A DNA stretch of 64,000 nt from Klenkia sesuvii (GTDB lineage: Bacteria; Actinomycetota; Actinomycetes; Mycobacteriales; Geodermatophilaceae): contig NZ_JBAPLU010000002.1 of NCBI RefSeq assembly GCF_037083825.1, forward strand, positions 124,001-188,000, in the 5' to 3' direction. Made by a program: the position numbers and the translations under genes. The notes under the pieces were generated by a model. It searched no databases, was not told where the DNA came from, and was given only the letters and a program-made list of their open reading frames with translations. This document shows, piece after piece, positions 15,964 to 23,705 of this stretch (the first letter of the stretch is position 1; every line of letters starts with the position of its first letter).

Positions 15964-16466
15964 GCCTCCGGCCCGAACGCGTACCGGGCCACCGGGTCCC
16001 AGGGCCCGCCGACGTAGCGCCACAGGCCCAGGCCCTCGGCGCGGACGGGGTAGGGCTCGAAGCCGGCGGCGAGGTCGTCGTGCAGGGCGCGGGCCGTCTC
16101 GGGGGCGACCTTGTTCTGCACCGTCACGTGCGGGTGCCGCCACTGCGCGTCCTGGCGGGTGAGCCACGGCGCCCACCGGCGGGCCAGGTCGGCCCGCAGC
16201 CCGGTGACGTCGTCCGAGCGCAGGTCGTAGGCCACCCCGCGGCCCAGCGACCGCAGCCCGCTGACCTCGACGTCGAACGGCGGCCGGGCGGCCGCCGTCC
16301 CCAGGTCGGCGCGGACGGCGTCCTCGTGCTCGCCGGGCACCGCGTGGAACAGCGTGACGTGCGCGCCCACCACGAGCCGGTCGGCCGGGAAGTGCCGGGC
16401 CCGCAGCTCGTCGAACCGCTGCTGGGCGTCGGCGGCCAGCAGCAACGTGACGACCAGGGGCTGCAC
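15960..16466 (-). CDS. 2'-5' RNA ligase/2H phosphoesterase-family protein
   Basis: 168 residues with the two H-x-T/S-x motifs of the 2H superfamily: GAHVTLFHAVPG near residue 37 and WRHPHVTVQNKV near residue 112. Members act as RNA 2',3'-cyclic phosphodiesterases or ligases. Here the in vivo substrate is unknown. GTG 16466 overlaps the glgC stop by a single base (TAGTG), so it is co-transcribed with glgC. Confidence 0.8.
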   Translation of the reverse strand: MQPLVVTLLLAADAQQRFDELRARHFPADRLVVGAHVTLFHAVPGEHEDAVRADLGTAAARPPFDVEVSGLRSLGRGVAYDLRSDDVTGLRADLARRWAPWLTRQDAQWRHPHVTVQNKVAPETARALHDDLAAGFEPYPVRAEGLGLWRYVGGPWDPVARYAFGPEA

Positions 16467-17689
16467 TAGTCGACGATGGCGCGGGCGCCCTTGCCGAGCA
16501 CGGTGACCCCGCCGGCGCTCACGTGGTAGCGGGCGCGGTCGGCCTCATGGTCGACGCCGATGCGGGCGAACGGCGGGACGACGACGTTCTTGTCCAGGAT
16601 CGCCCGCCGCACGACCGCGCCCTCGCCGATGTGGACGCCGTCCATGAGCACGCTGTCCTCGACGTAGCTGGCGCCGTCGACCCGCACACCGGGGCTGACC
16701 ACCGACCCGCGCACGGTGCCGCCAGCGACGATGACGCCCGCGCTGACCATGGAGTCCTCGGCGCGGCCGCCCAGCACGAACTTCGCCGGCGGCAGCTGCG
16801 GGGGCAGGGTGTAGATCGGCCAGCGGTCGTTGTAGAGGTTGAAGATCGGCGACACCGAGCGCAGGTCCATGTGCGCGTCGAAGTAGCTGTCCATGGTCCC
16901 CACGTCGCGCCAGTAGCCGTGGTCGCGCTCGGTGGCGCCGGGCACCTTGTTGGTCGTGAAGTCGTAGACCCAGGCCTCGCCCTTGTCGGCGAGCATGGGC
17001 ATGATCGAGCCGCCCATGTCGTGCACCGAGGAGTCGTCCTCGGCGTCGGCGCGCAGGGCCTCCAGCAGCGCCTCGGTGGTGAACACGTAGTTGCCCATCG
17101 AGGCGAAGCTCTCCTCGGGCGAGTCCGGGAGCCCCGGGGGGTCCGCCGGCTTCTCCAGGAAGCTCTTGACCTTGCCCTCGGCGGTGGCGTCGATGACGCC
17201 GAACTCGGTGGCGTCGCGGCGCGGGACCCGCAGCCCGGCGACCGTGACGCCGGCGCCGGTCTGCAGGTGCTGGTCGATCATCTGGGCCGGGTCCATGCGG
17301 TACACGTGGTCGGCACCGAACACGACGACGATCTCGGGCCGGGCATCGTGGATCAGGTTCAGCGACTGGAAGATCGCGTCGGCGCTGCCGGTGAACCAGC
17401 GCGGGCCGAGCCGCTGCTGGGCCGGCACCGGGGTGATGTAGTTGCCCAGCAGGCTGCTCATGCGCCACGTGGTGGTGATGTGCCGGTCGAGCGAGTGGCT
17501 CTTGTACTGGGTGAGCACGGCGATCTGCCGGATCTCGGCGTTGACCAGGTTGGACAGCACGAAGTCGACGAGCCGGTAGTTGCCCCCGAAGGGCACAGCC
17601 GGCTTGGCCCGGTCCTGGGTCAGCGGCGAGAGGCGCTTGCCCTCTCCACCTGCCAGGACGATGCCGAGGATCCGCGGGCTGCCACGCAT
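16466..17689 (-). CDS. glgC: Glucose-1-phosphate adenylyltransferase
   Basis: 407 residues, the normal length. The nucleotidyltransferase part has GIVLAGGEGKRLSPLTQDRAKPAVPFGG, the ADP-glucose pyrophosphorylase signature, then FGADHVYRMD, EFGVID and WRDVGTMDSYFDA. The C-terminal left-handed beta-helix (VSAGVIVAGGTVRGSVVSPG) is the trimer/tetramer part. It makes ADP-glucose from ATP and glucose-1-phosphate. In actinobacteria this feeds GlgA/GlgM for alpha-glucan or maltose-1-phosphate. ATG 17689 has TACCTT 6 nt upstream and no Shine-Dalgarno. Confidence 0.93.
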   Translation of the reverse strand: MRGSPRILGIVLAGGEGKRLSPLTQDRAKPAVPFGGNYRLVDFVLSNLVNAEIRQIAVLTQYKSHSLDRHITTTWRMSSLLGNYITPVPAQQRLGPRWFTGSADAIFQSLNLIHDARPEIVVVFGADHVYRMDPAQMIDQHLQTGAGVTVAGLRVPRRDATEFGVIDATAEGKVKSFLEKPADPPGLPDSPEESFASMGNYVFTTEALLEALRADAEDDSSVHDMGGSIMPMLADKGEAWVYDFTTNKVPGATERDHGYWRDVGTMDSYFDAHMDLRSVSPIFNLYNDRWPIYTLPPQLPPAKFVLGGRAEDSMVSAGVIVAGGTVRGSVVSPGVRVDGASYVEDSVLMDGVHIGEGAVVRRAILDKNVVVPPFARIGVDHEADRARYHVSAGGVTVLGKGARAIVD

Positions 17690-17695
17690 GTGGTG

Positions 17696-17701
17696 AAGGT
17701 A
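17696..17701 (-). promoter_or_regulatory. Leaderless -10 box of glgC
   Basis: TACCTT on the minus strand, 6 nt before ATG 17689. Confidence 0.5.
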
Positions 17702-17788
17702 ACGGCTGATCACCGCCGTCGCGCACCCGGTCGGCGCGGCATCACCCGTCCGCGGCACGGGGCGCCGGGGATAGGGGAAGCTGGTCGG

Positions 17789-18337
17789 GTGAAGCGCAGC
17801 CGACCCTCCTCCCGAGGCCTGGCGATGGAGGCCGCCCGCCGGGCCGCCGACATCGCCCTCGAACGCTGCCTGGCCGACCTGCGGTCGACGATCGGCGCCG
17901 ACCGGGGACTGGTCGTCTTCCGGCTCCAGCGCGGCGGCGACGCGCTCGGGCTGGCCGGCGTCGACGTGGCCGTCGACGGCCGGGTGCAGGTGCTCACCCC
18001 GGTCGGGGAGCGGCTGGCCGACTGGACGGCGTTGTACGGCGACCTGCTCGAGGCCGTGGGCCGCTGGACCGGGACGCTGTGCCCCGAGGGCCTGGTCGTG
18101 GCCCTGGAGCCGCGGTCGGCCGACGTCGTCGGCTACCCGGGCGAGCACTGCGACCACTGGGACGGCGGGCCCGAGCTCGCCGTGGAGTACCCCGCGCCCG
18201 ACCCGTTCGCGGCGTTCGAGGAGCCCCCCTACCCCCAGTGCTGCGCCGGCCACCGGGTGCACGCCGCCCTCGAGGCCCTGGGTGCCCCGGTGCCCAGCGT
18301 CCGCGGCGACTTCGACTGCGACGACCCCGAGGACTGA
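17789..18337 (+). CDS. Hypothetical protein (182 aa)
   Basis: I do not recognise this family. The predicted soluble protein begins VKRSRPSSRGLAMEAARRAA. It has a hydrophilic helical N-terminus, the alternating stretch GLVVFRLQRGGDALGLAGVDVAVDG, and a tail with cysteine/histidine clusters (GEHCDHWDGG, YPQCCAGHRVHAAL, FDCDDPED). The end is strongly acidic. GTG 17789 is assigned by frame; ATG 17825 is possible. It is the first of four genes lying between glgC and glgA. Confidence 0.55.
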   Translation: MKRSRPSSRGLAMEAARRAADIALERCLADLRSTIGADRGLVVFRLQRGGDALGLAGVDVAVDGRVQVLTPVGERLADWTALYGDLLEAVGRWTGTLCPEGLVVALEPRSADVVGYPGEHCDHWDGGPELAVEYPAPDPFAAFEEPPYPQCCAGHRVHAALEALGAPVPSVRGDFDCDDPED

Positions 18338-18379
18338 ATCCCGCTCGACACCGTGCCGGCGACCCGGCAGCCTGCCCCG

Positions 18380-18862
18380 GTGATCGACGACGAGCCGTGG
18401 CGATGGCGGGCGCTGGCCGAGGACGACCAGGCCGACGTGCTGGCCGCCGTCCGCACCTGGTGGGGTGAGGACGGCGGGGGCGACGCCCGGGCGGTACTGC
18501 TCCCCCGGCTGTTCTTCCAGCACTTCGGGCCGACCAGCTGGACAGTGCGCGACGACGGTGGCCGGCTCGTCGCGTTCCTCGTCGGCTTCGTCTCGCAGAC
18601 CGACCCGACCGTCGGCTACGTGCACTTCCTCGGCGTCTCCCCCGACGTGCGCGGCACCGGTCTCGGCCGGGCGCTGCACGACCGGTTCGCGGCCACCGTG
18701 CGGGACCTCGGCTGCACGTCGGTGCGGGCGATCACGTCGGTGGGCAACACCCGCTCGCAGGAGTTCCACCGCCGCCTCGGTTTCGTGGTCAGCGACCCGG
18801 TGGACGACTACGACGGCGCCGGCGGCGCCCGCGTCTGCTTCAGCCAATCAGTCGACGACTGA
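18380..18862 (+). CDS. GNAT-family N-acetyltransferase
   Basis: 160 residues with the GNAT core: VGYVHFLGVSPDVRGTGLGRALHDRF is the acetyl-CoA loop (V-x4-RG-x-GLG), then VRAITSVGNTRSQEFHRRLGF. It transfers an acetyl group from acetyl-CoA; the substrate is unknown. Start GTG 18380 is chosen because CAGCCT lies 6 nt upstream, as for other leaderless genes here. GTG 18353 would add nine residues. Confidence 0.8.
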   Translation: MIDDEPWRWRALAEDDQADVLAAVRTWWGEDGGGDARAVLLPRLFFQHFGPTSWTVRDDGGRLVAFLVGFVSQTDPTVGYVHFLGVSPDVRGTGLGRALHDRFAATVRDLGCTSVRAITSVGNTRSQEFHRRLGFVVSDPVDDYDGAGGARVCFSQSVDD

Positions 18863-18879
18863 GCGGGCAACGCTCGAGT

Positions 18880-18904
18880 GGCATTCCGTTGGTAGCGTGA
18901 TGCC
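18880..18904. promoter_or_regulatory. Promoter and candidate operator of the toxin-antitoxin operon
   Basis: TAGCGT (18893-18898) lies 6 nt before ATG 18905 and is probably a leaderless -10. It is enclosed by an inverted repeat GGCAT (18880-18884) and ATGCC (18900-18904), with further partial matches inside (GGCATnnCGnT). AbrB-type antitoxins usually repress their own operon from such sites. The repeat is imperfect, so this is tentative. Confidence 0.4.
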
Positions 18905-19144
18905 ATGGAGACCACGATCGACGGGGCCGGGCGACTCGTCGTCCCGAAGGCACTCCGTGATGCGCTGGGACTGACCCCCGGGGCCACCGTGGACATCTCG
19001 CTGTACGGCGGCGGCCTGCAGGTGGTCCCCGGCGGTCGAGCTGCGAGGCTGGTCGACATCGGCGACGGCAAGCTCGCCATCGAGACCGACGGCCCCGTGG
19101 ACGACGACCTGATGTTCGGTCTCATCGACGAGGGTCGGCGCTGA
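18905..19144 (+). CDS. AbrB/MazE-fold antitoxin
   Basis: 79 residues. METTIDGAGRLVVPKALRDALGLTPGATVDI is a complete SpoVT-AbrB swapped-hairpin DNA-binding domain. The acidic tail (DGPVDDDLMFGLIDEGRR) would bind the toxin. The stop overlaps the PIN-domain gene, forming a type II toxin-antitoxin operon. It should neutralise the PIN ribonuclease and repress the shared promoter. Confidence 0.85.
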   Translation: METTIDGAGRLVVPKALRDALGLTPGATVDISLYGGGLQVVPGGRAARLVDIGDGKLAIETDGPVDDDLMFGLIDEGRR

Positions 19145-19560
19145 CCGGCCACGAGGCCGACTGCGCGGTCGACACCAGCGTCGCCGTCCCCGCGTTGCTG
19201 ATCGCCCATCCGTGGCACGCCACGGCGCAGCGCACCCTCTCCGGTCGCCGCCCGGCACTCACCGCGCACTCCGCGGCCGAGACCTACAGCGTGCTGACGC
19301 GGATGGGCCGCGCGGCCGACGCGGCAGACGTCGTGCGGGCCATGGCCTCCCAGTTCGTGAGTCCGGTGGTGCTGAGCCCCGAGGTCGCTCGTCTCGTGCC
19401 GGATCGGCTCGCCGCGGCCGGCGTCGTCGGTGGCGCGGTGTACGACGCGCTGGTCGGGCTCGCCGCTCACGAGGCGGGCCTCCCGCTGATGACGCGGGAC
19501 GGACGTGCCCTGGCGACCTACGCCGCACTCGGCGTCCGGGTGGAGCTGCTGCCCGCCTGA
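19141..19560 (+). CDS. PIN-domain toxin, VapC type
   Basis: 139 residues if started at CTG 19141. The start matters because the first catalytic aspartate is in CAVDTSVAVPALL (Asp11). It would be lost with TTG 19195, and no ATG/GTG lies in frame between. Other acidic PIN residues are Glu in SAAETYSVLTR, Asp in VYDALVGLAAHEAGLPLMTRDGRAL and the final Asp of TRDGR. The CTG overlaps the antitoxin stop as CTGA, with GAGGG 6 nt upstream. VapC toxins are Mg2+-dependent endoribonucleases cutting tRNA or rRNA. Confidence 0.8.
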   Translation: MTGHEADCAVDTSVAVPALLIAHPWHATAQRTLSGRRPALTAHSAAETYSVLTRMGRAADAADVVRAMASQFVSPVVLSPEVARLVPDRLAAAGVVGGAVYDALVGLAAHEAGLPLMTRDGRALATYAALGVRVELLPA

Positions 19561-19573
19561 TCGCTCGGCACAC

Positions 19574-19579
19574 TAGGTT
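19574..19579 (+). promoter_or_regulatory. Leaderless -10 box of glgA
   Basis: TAGGTT, 7 nt before ATG 19587, with no Shine-Dalgarno. It gives glgA its own promoter, independent of the toxin-antitoxin operon ending 26 nt upstream. Confidence 0.5.
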
Positions 19580-19586
19580 CACCGGC

Positions 19587-20759
19587 ATGCGCGTGGGAGT
19601 CGTCACCCGGGAGTGGCCGCCGGACGTCTACGGGGGTGCCGGCGTCCACGTCGAGCACCTGGTCGCCGCCATGCGGGGGCTGGAGGCCGGGCCCGAGATC
19701 GACGTCCACTGCTTCGGGGGGCCCCGCGCCGACGCGACCGCGCACGCCGTCCCGGCCGGCCTGGCCGAGGCCAACGGCGCGCTGCAGGCGGTCGGGGTCG
19801 ACGTCGAGATCGCCGCGGCGCTCGCCGGGTCCGACGTCGTGCACTCGCACACCTGGTACGCCAACCACGCCGGGCAGCTGGCCAGCCTGGTGCACGGCGT
19901 CCCGCACGTGGTCACCGCGCACTCCCTCGAGCCGCGCCGGCCGTGGAAGGCCGACCAGCTCGGCGGGGGCTACCGGCTGTCCAGCTGGGTCGAGCGCACC
20001 GCCTACCTGGCCGCCGACGCGGTCATCGCGGTGAGCCACGGCATGCGCACCGACGTGCTCGACGCCTACCCCGAGCTCGACCCCGACCGGGTCCTCGTGG
20101 TCGGCAACGGGGTCGACGCCGAGGCGTACCGGCCCGTCCACGACGACGACGTCGTCCGCTCGGTCGGTGTCGACCCCGACCGGCCCTACGCCCTGTTCGT
20201 CGGCCGGATCACCCGGCAGAAGGGCCTGGTGCACCTGCTGGCCGCCGCCGAGCAGCTGCCCGCCGAGGCCGGTCTGGTGCTGTGCGCCGGCGCCGCCGAC
20301 ACCCCCGCGGAGCGGCAGCAGGTCGCCGACGCCGTCGTCGAGCTGCAGCGCCGCCGCGACGGCGTGGTCTGGATCGAGGAGATGCTGCCCCGGCAGAAGC
20401 TGGTGCCGCTCATCACCGGCGCCACGGTGTTCGTCGTCCCCTCGGTCTACGAGCCGCTGGGCATCGTCAACCTCGAGGCCGCCGCGTGCGGCACCGCCGT
20501 CGTCGCCTCAGCCGTGGGCGGCATCCCCGAGGTCGTCGCCGACGGCCGCACCGGCCTGCTGGTGCCCTACGACGAGCACGACCCGGCCGCCTTCGCCGCC
20601 GGCCTGGCCGCCCGGATGTCGGAGCTGCTGGCCGACCCCGACCGCGCCGCCGGCATGGGGGCCGCCGGCCGCGACCGGGTGCTCGCCGAGTTCGGCTGGC
20701 CGGCCATCGCCGAGCAGACCGTGGCGGCGTACGAGCGGGTGCTCGCCGCGCGCGGGTAA
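19587..20759 (+). CDS. glgA: Actinobacterial GlgA/GlgM-type glycosyltransferase (GT4)
   Basis: 390 residues starting MRVGVVTREWPPDVYGGAGVHVEHL. The GT-B fold is complete, with SHTWYANHAG, TAHSLEPRRPWK, FVGRITRQKGL and the donor-site signature VPSVYEPLGIVNLEAAACGTAVVAS. The short length matches the actinobacterial GT4 enzyme (M. tuberculosis Rv1212c), which uses ADP-glucose to make maltose-1-phosphate or extend glucan. Classical bacterial glycogen synthase is a longer GT5. It works with glgC, from which it is separated here by four genes. Confidence 0.85.
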   Translation: MRVGVVTREWPPDVYGGAGVHVEHLVAAMRGLEAGPEIDVHCFGGPRADATAHAVPAGLAEANGALQAVGVDVEIAAALAGSDVVHSHTWYANHAGQLASLVHGVPHVVTAHSLEPRRPWKADQLGGGYRLSSWVERTAYLAADAVIAVSHGMRTDVLDAYPELDPDRVLVVGNGVDAEAYRPVHDDDVVRSVGVDPDRPYALFVGRITRQKGLVHLLAAAEQLPAEAGLVLCAGAADTPAERQQVADAVVELQRRRDGVVWIEEMLPRQKLVPLITGATVFVVPSVYEPLGIVNLEAAACGTAVVASAVGGIPEVVADGRTGLLVPYDEHDPAAFAAGLAARMSELLADPDRAAGMGAAGRDRVLAEFGWPAIAEQTVAAYERVLAARG

Positions 20760-20765
20760 CGTGCC

Positions 20766-20872
20766 CCTGCCGGCCGTGGGGCCGGTGACGAGGTGGGAGC
20801 GAAGCCGGTGCGAGTCCGGCGCTGTCCCGCAACTGTGAGGGCCCGTGGGGCCCGAGCCAGGTCGCCTGCCGC
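20766..20872 (+). ncRNA. Cobalamin (AdoCbl) riboswitch
   Basis: The leader contains the conserved pieces in order: GGGAGCGAAGCCGGTGCGAG, then TCCGGCGCTGTCCCGCAACTG, and the B12 box GAGCCAGGTCGCCTGCC (20854-20870). It sits 90 nt before the lipoprotein gene of a B12-type ABC importer. Cobalamin binding would therefore shut off import. Outer stem boundaries are approximate. Confidence 0.88.
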
Positions 20873-20959
20873 CCCGTCCTGCCACCGACCCCCGTGGAGC
20901 GGGTCGCGCAGTCGGGGCTCCCCCGTCGGCGGTCCGTCTCCCCCGCCGCAGGAGCGCCC

Positions 20960-21889
20960 GTGCCCCGTCGTCCGATCCTCGTCGTCCTCCTGGGGGCGGC
21001 GCTCGCCCTCGCCGGCTGCTCCGGGGGCGCCGACTCCCCCGCGACGCCGTCGGCGTCCTCCTCGACCGCGGGCGACGCCGGCTTCCCGGTCACCGTCAAC
21101 GGCGACACCGGCGAGCTCACCCTCGACACCGCGCCCGAGCGGATCGTGTCCATGTCGGCCACCGCCACCGAGGACCTGTTCGCCATCGGCGCCGGTGACC
21201 AGGTCGTGGCCGTCGACAGCACCTCGACCTACCCCGCCGAGGCGCCGGTCACCGACCTGTCGGCCTTCACGCCCAACGCCGAGGCGATCGCCGGGTACGA
21301 GCCCGACCTGGTCGTCATCAGCGACGACGTCGACGGGCTGGCCGCGAACCTGGGCACCCTGGGCATCCCGGTGCTGCAGCTGGGCGCCGCGGAGTACCTG
21401 GACGACGCCTACGCCCAGATGACGACGCTGGGCGAGGCCACCGGGCACCGCGACGCGGCCGCCGACCTGGTGTCCACCACGCAGGACCGGATCGACGCCG
21501 CGGTCGACGCGGCGGGCGGCGCGGGCGAGGGCCTGTCGGTCTACCACGAGCTCGACCCCAGCGGGTACGCCGCCAGCAGCGCCACCTTCGTCGGTGGCCT
21601 CTACACCCTGTTCGGGCTGACCAACATCGCCGACGGCGCCGGCGACGGCACCGGCTACCCCCAGCTGTCCGCCGAGTACGTCGTGGACGCCGCCCCCGAC
21701 CTGGTCGTCCTCGCCGACACCGTGTGCTGCGGCCAGGACGCCGCGACGCTGGCCGCACGTCCCGCCTTCGACACGCTGCCCGCGGTCCGCGACGGCCGGG
21801 TGCTGGCCGCCGACGACGACATCGCGTCCCGGTGGGGTCCGCGCATCGCCGACCTCGCCGAGCAGGTGTCGCAGACCCTGCAGGGCTGA
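20960..21889 (+). CDS. Cobalamin/siderophore-type ABC substrate-binding lipoprotein (BtuF-like)
   Basis: 309 residues. A lipoprotein signal (VPRRPILVVLLGAALALAGC) puts it on the outer membrane face, anchored through the LAGC cysteine. The rest is a helical-backbone periplasmic binding protein: PERIVSMSATATEDLFAIGAGDQVVAVDS, YEPDLVVISD, and the C-terminal DLVVLADTVCCGQD. GTG 20960 follows GGAG. The riboswitch immediately upstream points to cobalamin or a precursor as ligand, although the fold also binds ferric siderophores. Confidence 0.85.
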   Translation: MPRRPILVVLLGAALALAGCSGGADSPATPSASSSTAGDAGFPVTVNGDTGELTLDTAPERIVSMSATATEDLFAIGAGDQVVAVDSTSTYPAEAPVTDLSAFTPNAEAIAGYEPDLVVISDDVDGLAANLGTLGIPVLQLGAAEYLDDAYAQMTTLGEATGHRDAAADLVSTTQDRIDAAVDAAGGAGEGLSVYHELDPSGYAASSATFVGGLYTLFGLTNIADGAGDGTGYPQLSAEYVVDAAPDLVVLADTVCCGQDAATLAARPAFDTLPAVRDGRVLAADDDIASRWGPRIADLAEQVSQTLQG

Positions 21890-21890
21890 G

Positions 21891-22904
21891 GTGCGCGCCC
21901 GCCCGGCGTCGTACCTGGTCGGCGCGGGCCTGGTGCTGGTGGCCGCCGTGCTGCTCGGGGTGGGCATCGGCGCGCTGCCGCTGGCCCCGGGCCCCGTGCT
22001 GGCCACGCTGGCCGACCGGGCGGTGCGCCCCCTCGGCGGGTCCGTCGGTGGCGGGCTGGAGCCGGTCCGGGCCGCCGCGCTGCTGCAGCTGCGGCTCCCC
22101 CGGGTGGTGCTGGCGGTGCTGGTCGGCGGTGCGCTCGCGATCGCCGGCGCGGCCTACCAGGGCGTGTTCCGCAACCCCCTGGCCGACCCGTACCTGCTCG
22201 GGGCGGCGGCCGGCGCCGGTCTGGGCGCCACGCTCGTCATCGCCTACGCCCCGGCGACCGGCGCCGTCCCGGTCGCCGCCTTCGTCGGCGCACTGGTCGG
22301 CGTGGGCGCCTCGTTCGCCCTGGGGACGGCGGCCGGCGGCTCCTCGAGCGCCACGCTGCTGCTCGCCGGGGTCGCGGTGGCGTCGTTCCTCGCCGCCGGG
22401 CAGACGCTGGTGCAGCAGCGCAACGCCGAGGACCTGCAGCAGGTCTACGGGTGGTTGCTCGGTCAGCTGGGTCGGGCGTCGTGGGCCGACGTCGGGTTGG
22501 TGCTGCCCTACCTGGTCGCCGCGGTCGCCGTCCTGCTGGTCTGCGGGCGCGCGCTGGACGTGCTCGCGGTCGGCGACGACGAGGCCCGCTCGCTCGGTCT
22601 GCACCCCGGCCGGCTGCGGCTGCTCGTCGTGGTCGCCGCCTCGCTGGCCACGGCGTCGGCGGTGGCGGTCAGCGGGCTGATCGGGTTCGTCGGGCTGGTC
22701 GTGCCGCACGTGGCCCGCAAGCTCGTGGGCGGGGCGCACCACCTGCTGCTGCCGATGTCGTTGCTGGCCGGCGGGGCGTTCCTGGTGCTGGCCGACCTGG
22801 TCGCCCGCACGGTGCTGGCGCCGGCCGAGCTGCCGCTGGGCGTGGTGACCGCGTTCGTCGGCGCGCCGTTCTTCGCGGCGCTGCTGTGGAGCCGGCGCCG
22901 GTGA
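21891..22904 (+). CDS. FecCD/BtuC-family ABC permease
   Basis: 337 residues with about ten membrane helices. Family motifs are LRLPRVVLAVLVGGALAIAGAAYQGVFRNPLADPYLLG, GLIGFVGLVVPHVAR and PAELPLGVVTAFVGAPFFAALLW. It forms the channel of the cobalamin-type importer. GTG 21891 is one base after the stop of the binding-protein gene. It overlaps the ATPase gene as GTGA. Confidence 0.9.
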   Translation: MRARPASYLVGAGLVLVAAVLLGVGIGALPLAPGPVLATLADRAVRPLGGSVGGGLEPVRAAALLQLRLPRVVLAVLVGGALAIAGAAYQGVFRNPLADPYLLGAAAGAGLGATLVIAYAPATGAVPVAAFVGALVGVGASFALGTAAGGSSSATLLLAGVAVASFLAAGQTLVQQRNAEDLQQVYGWLLGQLGRASWADVGLVLPYLVAAVAVLLVCGRALDVLAVGDDEARSLGLHPGRLRLLVVVAASLATASAVAVSGLIGFVGLVVPHVARKLVGGAHHLLLPMSLLAGGAFLVLADLVARTVLAPAELPLGVVTAFVGAPFFAALLWSRRR

Positions 22905-23677
22905 GCGCCGGGCTGGAGGTCACCGGGCTCGGGGTGGCGCTGGGCCGGGCGCCGGTGCTCACCGACGTCGGGCTCACCGCCGGGCCCGGGTCGTGGACGG
23001 CGGTCATCGGGCCCAACGGGGCCGGCAAGTCGACCCTGCTGCGCGCCGTGCTCGGCGTGATGCGGCACAGCGGCACGGTGTGCTGGGACGGCGTCGCGCT
23101 GGACGCGCTCACCCGCCGGGACCGCGCCCGCCTCCTCGCCTACGCCCCGCAGCTGCCGGTGCTGCCCGAGGCCGTCACCACCCGCGACTACGTGGCGCTG
23201 GGCCGCACGCCGCACCGGGCGCTGCTGGCCGCCCCGCGGGCCGCCGACCGGGCCGTGGTCGAGGAGACGATGGCGCGGCTGGAGCTGGACCGGCTGGCCG
23301 ACCGGGTGCTGACCACCCTGTCCGGCGGTGAGCAGCAGCGCGCGGTGCTGGCGCGGGCGCTGGCCCAGCGGCCGCAGGTGCTGCTGCTCGACGAGCCCAC
23401 CACGGCGCTGGACCTCGGGCACGCCCAGCAGGTGCTCGACCTGGTCGACCGGCTGCGCCGCACCGACGGGCTGACCGTGCTCTCCACCCTGCACGACCTG
23501 TCGCTGGCCGGCCAGTACGCCGACCGGCTGGTGCTGCTCGCCGGGGGCCGGGTGGTCGCCGAGGGCACGCCCGCGCAGGTGCTCACCCCGGCCGCGCTGC
23601 GCACCCACTACGGGGCCCGCGCCGCCGTCGTCGAGGGCCCCGACGGCCCCGCCGTCCTCCCCGTCCGCCGGGACTGA
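22901..23677 (+). CDS. Cobalamin/siderophore-type ABC ATPase (BtuD-like)
   Basis: 258 residues. Walker A GPNGAGKST, Q-loop YAPQLPVLP, signature LSGGEQQRA, Walker B VLLLDEPTTALD and the switch histidine in STLHDLS are all present. It powers the B12-type importer. Start GTG 22901 overlaps the permease stop. All three transporter subunits are adjacent under one riboswitch. Confidence 0.9.
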   Translation: MSAGLEVTGLGVALGRAPVLTDVGLTAGPGSWTAVIGPNGAGKSTLLRAVLGVMRHSGTVCWDGVALDALTRRDRARLLAYAPQLPVLPEAVTTRDYVALGRTPHRALLAAPRAADRAVVEETMARLELDRLADRVLTTLSGGEQQRAVLARALAQRPQVLLLDEPTTALDLGHAQQVLDLVDRLRRTDGLTVLSTLHDLSLAGQYADRLVLLAGGRVVAEGTPAQVLTPAALRTHYGARAAVVEGPDGPAVLPVRRD

Positions 23678-23705
23678 CCGCGGGCCGCACTGCGTTGTGC
23701 CGGGC

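Noticed and set aside
19195..19560. Shorter PIN toxin from TTG 19195
   Set aside because: It would lack the first catalytic aspartate; the CTG at 19141 restores the full domain and the usual overlap.
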